Below are positions 63,841-64,000 of a stretch of 64,000 nucleotides of DNA, one piece after another (position 1 is the first letter of the stretch; each line of letters begins with the position of its first letter). Origin of the DNA: Roseiarcus sp963798015 (GTDB lineage Bacteria; Pseudomonadota; Alphaproteobacteria; Rhizobiales; Beijerinckiaceae); assembly GCA_963798015.1 (NCBI GenBank), contig CAWCSA010000002.1, positions 310,001 through 374,000 on the forward strand, written 5' to 3'. The notes beneath the pieces were generated by a model. The model did not search any database and was not told where the DNA came from. It saw only the letters and a program-made list of their open reading frames with translations. The translations under genes and the position numbers were made by a program.

Positions 63841-64000
63841 CTAAATCAAGCCCCGTTTGGCAAGATTGCGCATCAGCGCTCCAACGCCGAATGTCCATCG
63901 TTCGCACTCTTCGCATGGCCGCATGCGATTGACGAGCCGGCCGAGTTTCTCCGCGCTGATCGTGACGATATCGCCTGTCTTGTGGGTGAAACCCATACCC
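63841..64000 (-). CDS. FAH-family protein (C-terminal end)
   Basis: The last 52 or so residues of a fumarylacetoacetate-hydrolase-fold protein, reading GMGFTHKTGDIVTISAEKLG, LVNRMRPCEECERWTFGVGA and LMRNLAKRGLI before the stop at 63841. The gene continues past the right edge. Members with this ending include sugar-acid dehydratases (2-keto-3-deoxy-pentonate type) and 2-keto-acid hydratases. With the neighbouring aldehyde dehydrogenase it may form the end of a Weimberg-type pathway. Confidence 0.7.
   Translation of the reverse strand, partial: GMGFTHKTGDIVTISAEKLGRLVNRMRPCEECERWTFGVGALMRNLAKRGLI

Overview
The window is high-GC bacterial DNA, most likely from an alphaproteobacterium of the Hyphomicrobiales (Beijerinckiaceae or Methylocystaceae type). 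The grounds are a complete hopanoid operon in the order hpnA-B-C-D-E-shc, an Omp25-like beta-barrel, an RpoH-type heat-shock sigma factor, a TamA/TamB pair and sdhC-D-A-B, all with Hyphomicrobiales-like sequence and frequent TTG/GTG starts. This placement is inference; there is no rRNA or tRNA gene to anchor it.

Layout. 0-0.7 kb: start of a kdpFA potassium-pump operon (minus strand) with two tiny membrane peptides. 1.1-9.3 kb: surface-polysaccharide genes (EpsD-type lipoprotein, secreted beta-helix protein, two family-2 glycosyltransferases, UDP-galactopyranose mutase), split by an IS630-family insertion. 9.5-13 kb: second hopanoid locus, hpnM-hpnG facing hpnH-ispH; ispH carries an in-frame TGA. 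13.4-24.5 kb: serine hydrolase, ABC exporter pair, Omp25-like barrel, DUF1614 protein, HIT and GNAT proteins, a frameshifted tannase-family gene, a truncated SDR gene and a PEP-CTERM protein. 24.5-35.7 kb: housekeeping block with a DUF2125-like protein, rpoH, a pseudouridine synthase, a homocysteine methyltransferase and tamB/tamA. 35.9-39.5 kb: monosaccharide ABC importer whose permease is frameshifted. 39.5-43.7 kb: insertion zone with an IS1202/ISNCY-type element flanked by a 16-bp duplication, an IS66-family element, and an AT-rich patch with a perfect inverted repeat and helically phased repeats. 43.7-51 kb: hpnA-hpnB-hpnC-hpnD-hpnE-shc, every junction a 4-base ATGA overlap. 51-57 kb: a tight six-gene operon starting with myo-inositol-1-phosphate synthase and carrying a phosphatase, nucleotidyltransferase, ATP-grasp enzyme, class III aminotransferase and Gfo/Idh/MocA dehydrogenase. 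57-64 kb: dps, sdhCDAB, a PfkB kinase, a frameshifted aldehyde dehydrogenase and the end of an FAH-family gene.

How it fits together. HpnC/D/E make squalene, Shc cyclises it, HpnH adds adenosine, HpnG releases adenine, and HpnM probably helps move hopanoids or lipids to the outer membrane. The inositol operon directly downstream has the enzyme set expected for an inositol-derived, possibly amino-cyclitol, product. It is the best candidate here for an undescribed system.

Five genes contain one apparent lesion each (ispH, tannase, sugar permease, IS66 transposase, aldehyde dehydrogenase). At least three of these sit in homopolymer runs, so sequencing or assembly error must be weighed against true gene decay.
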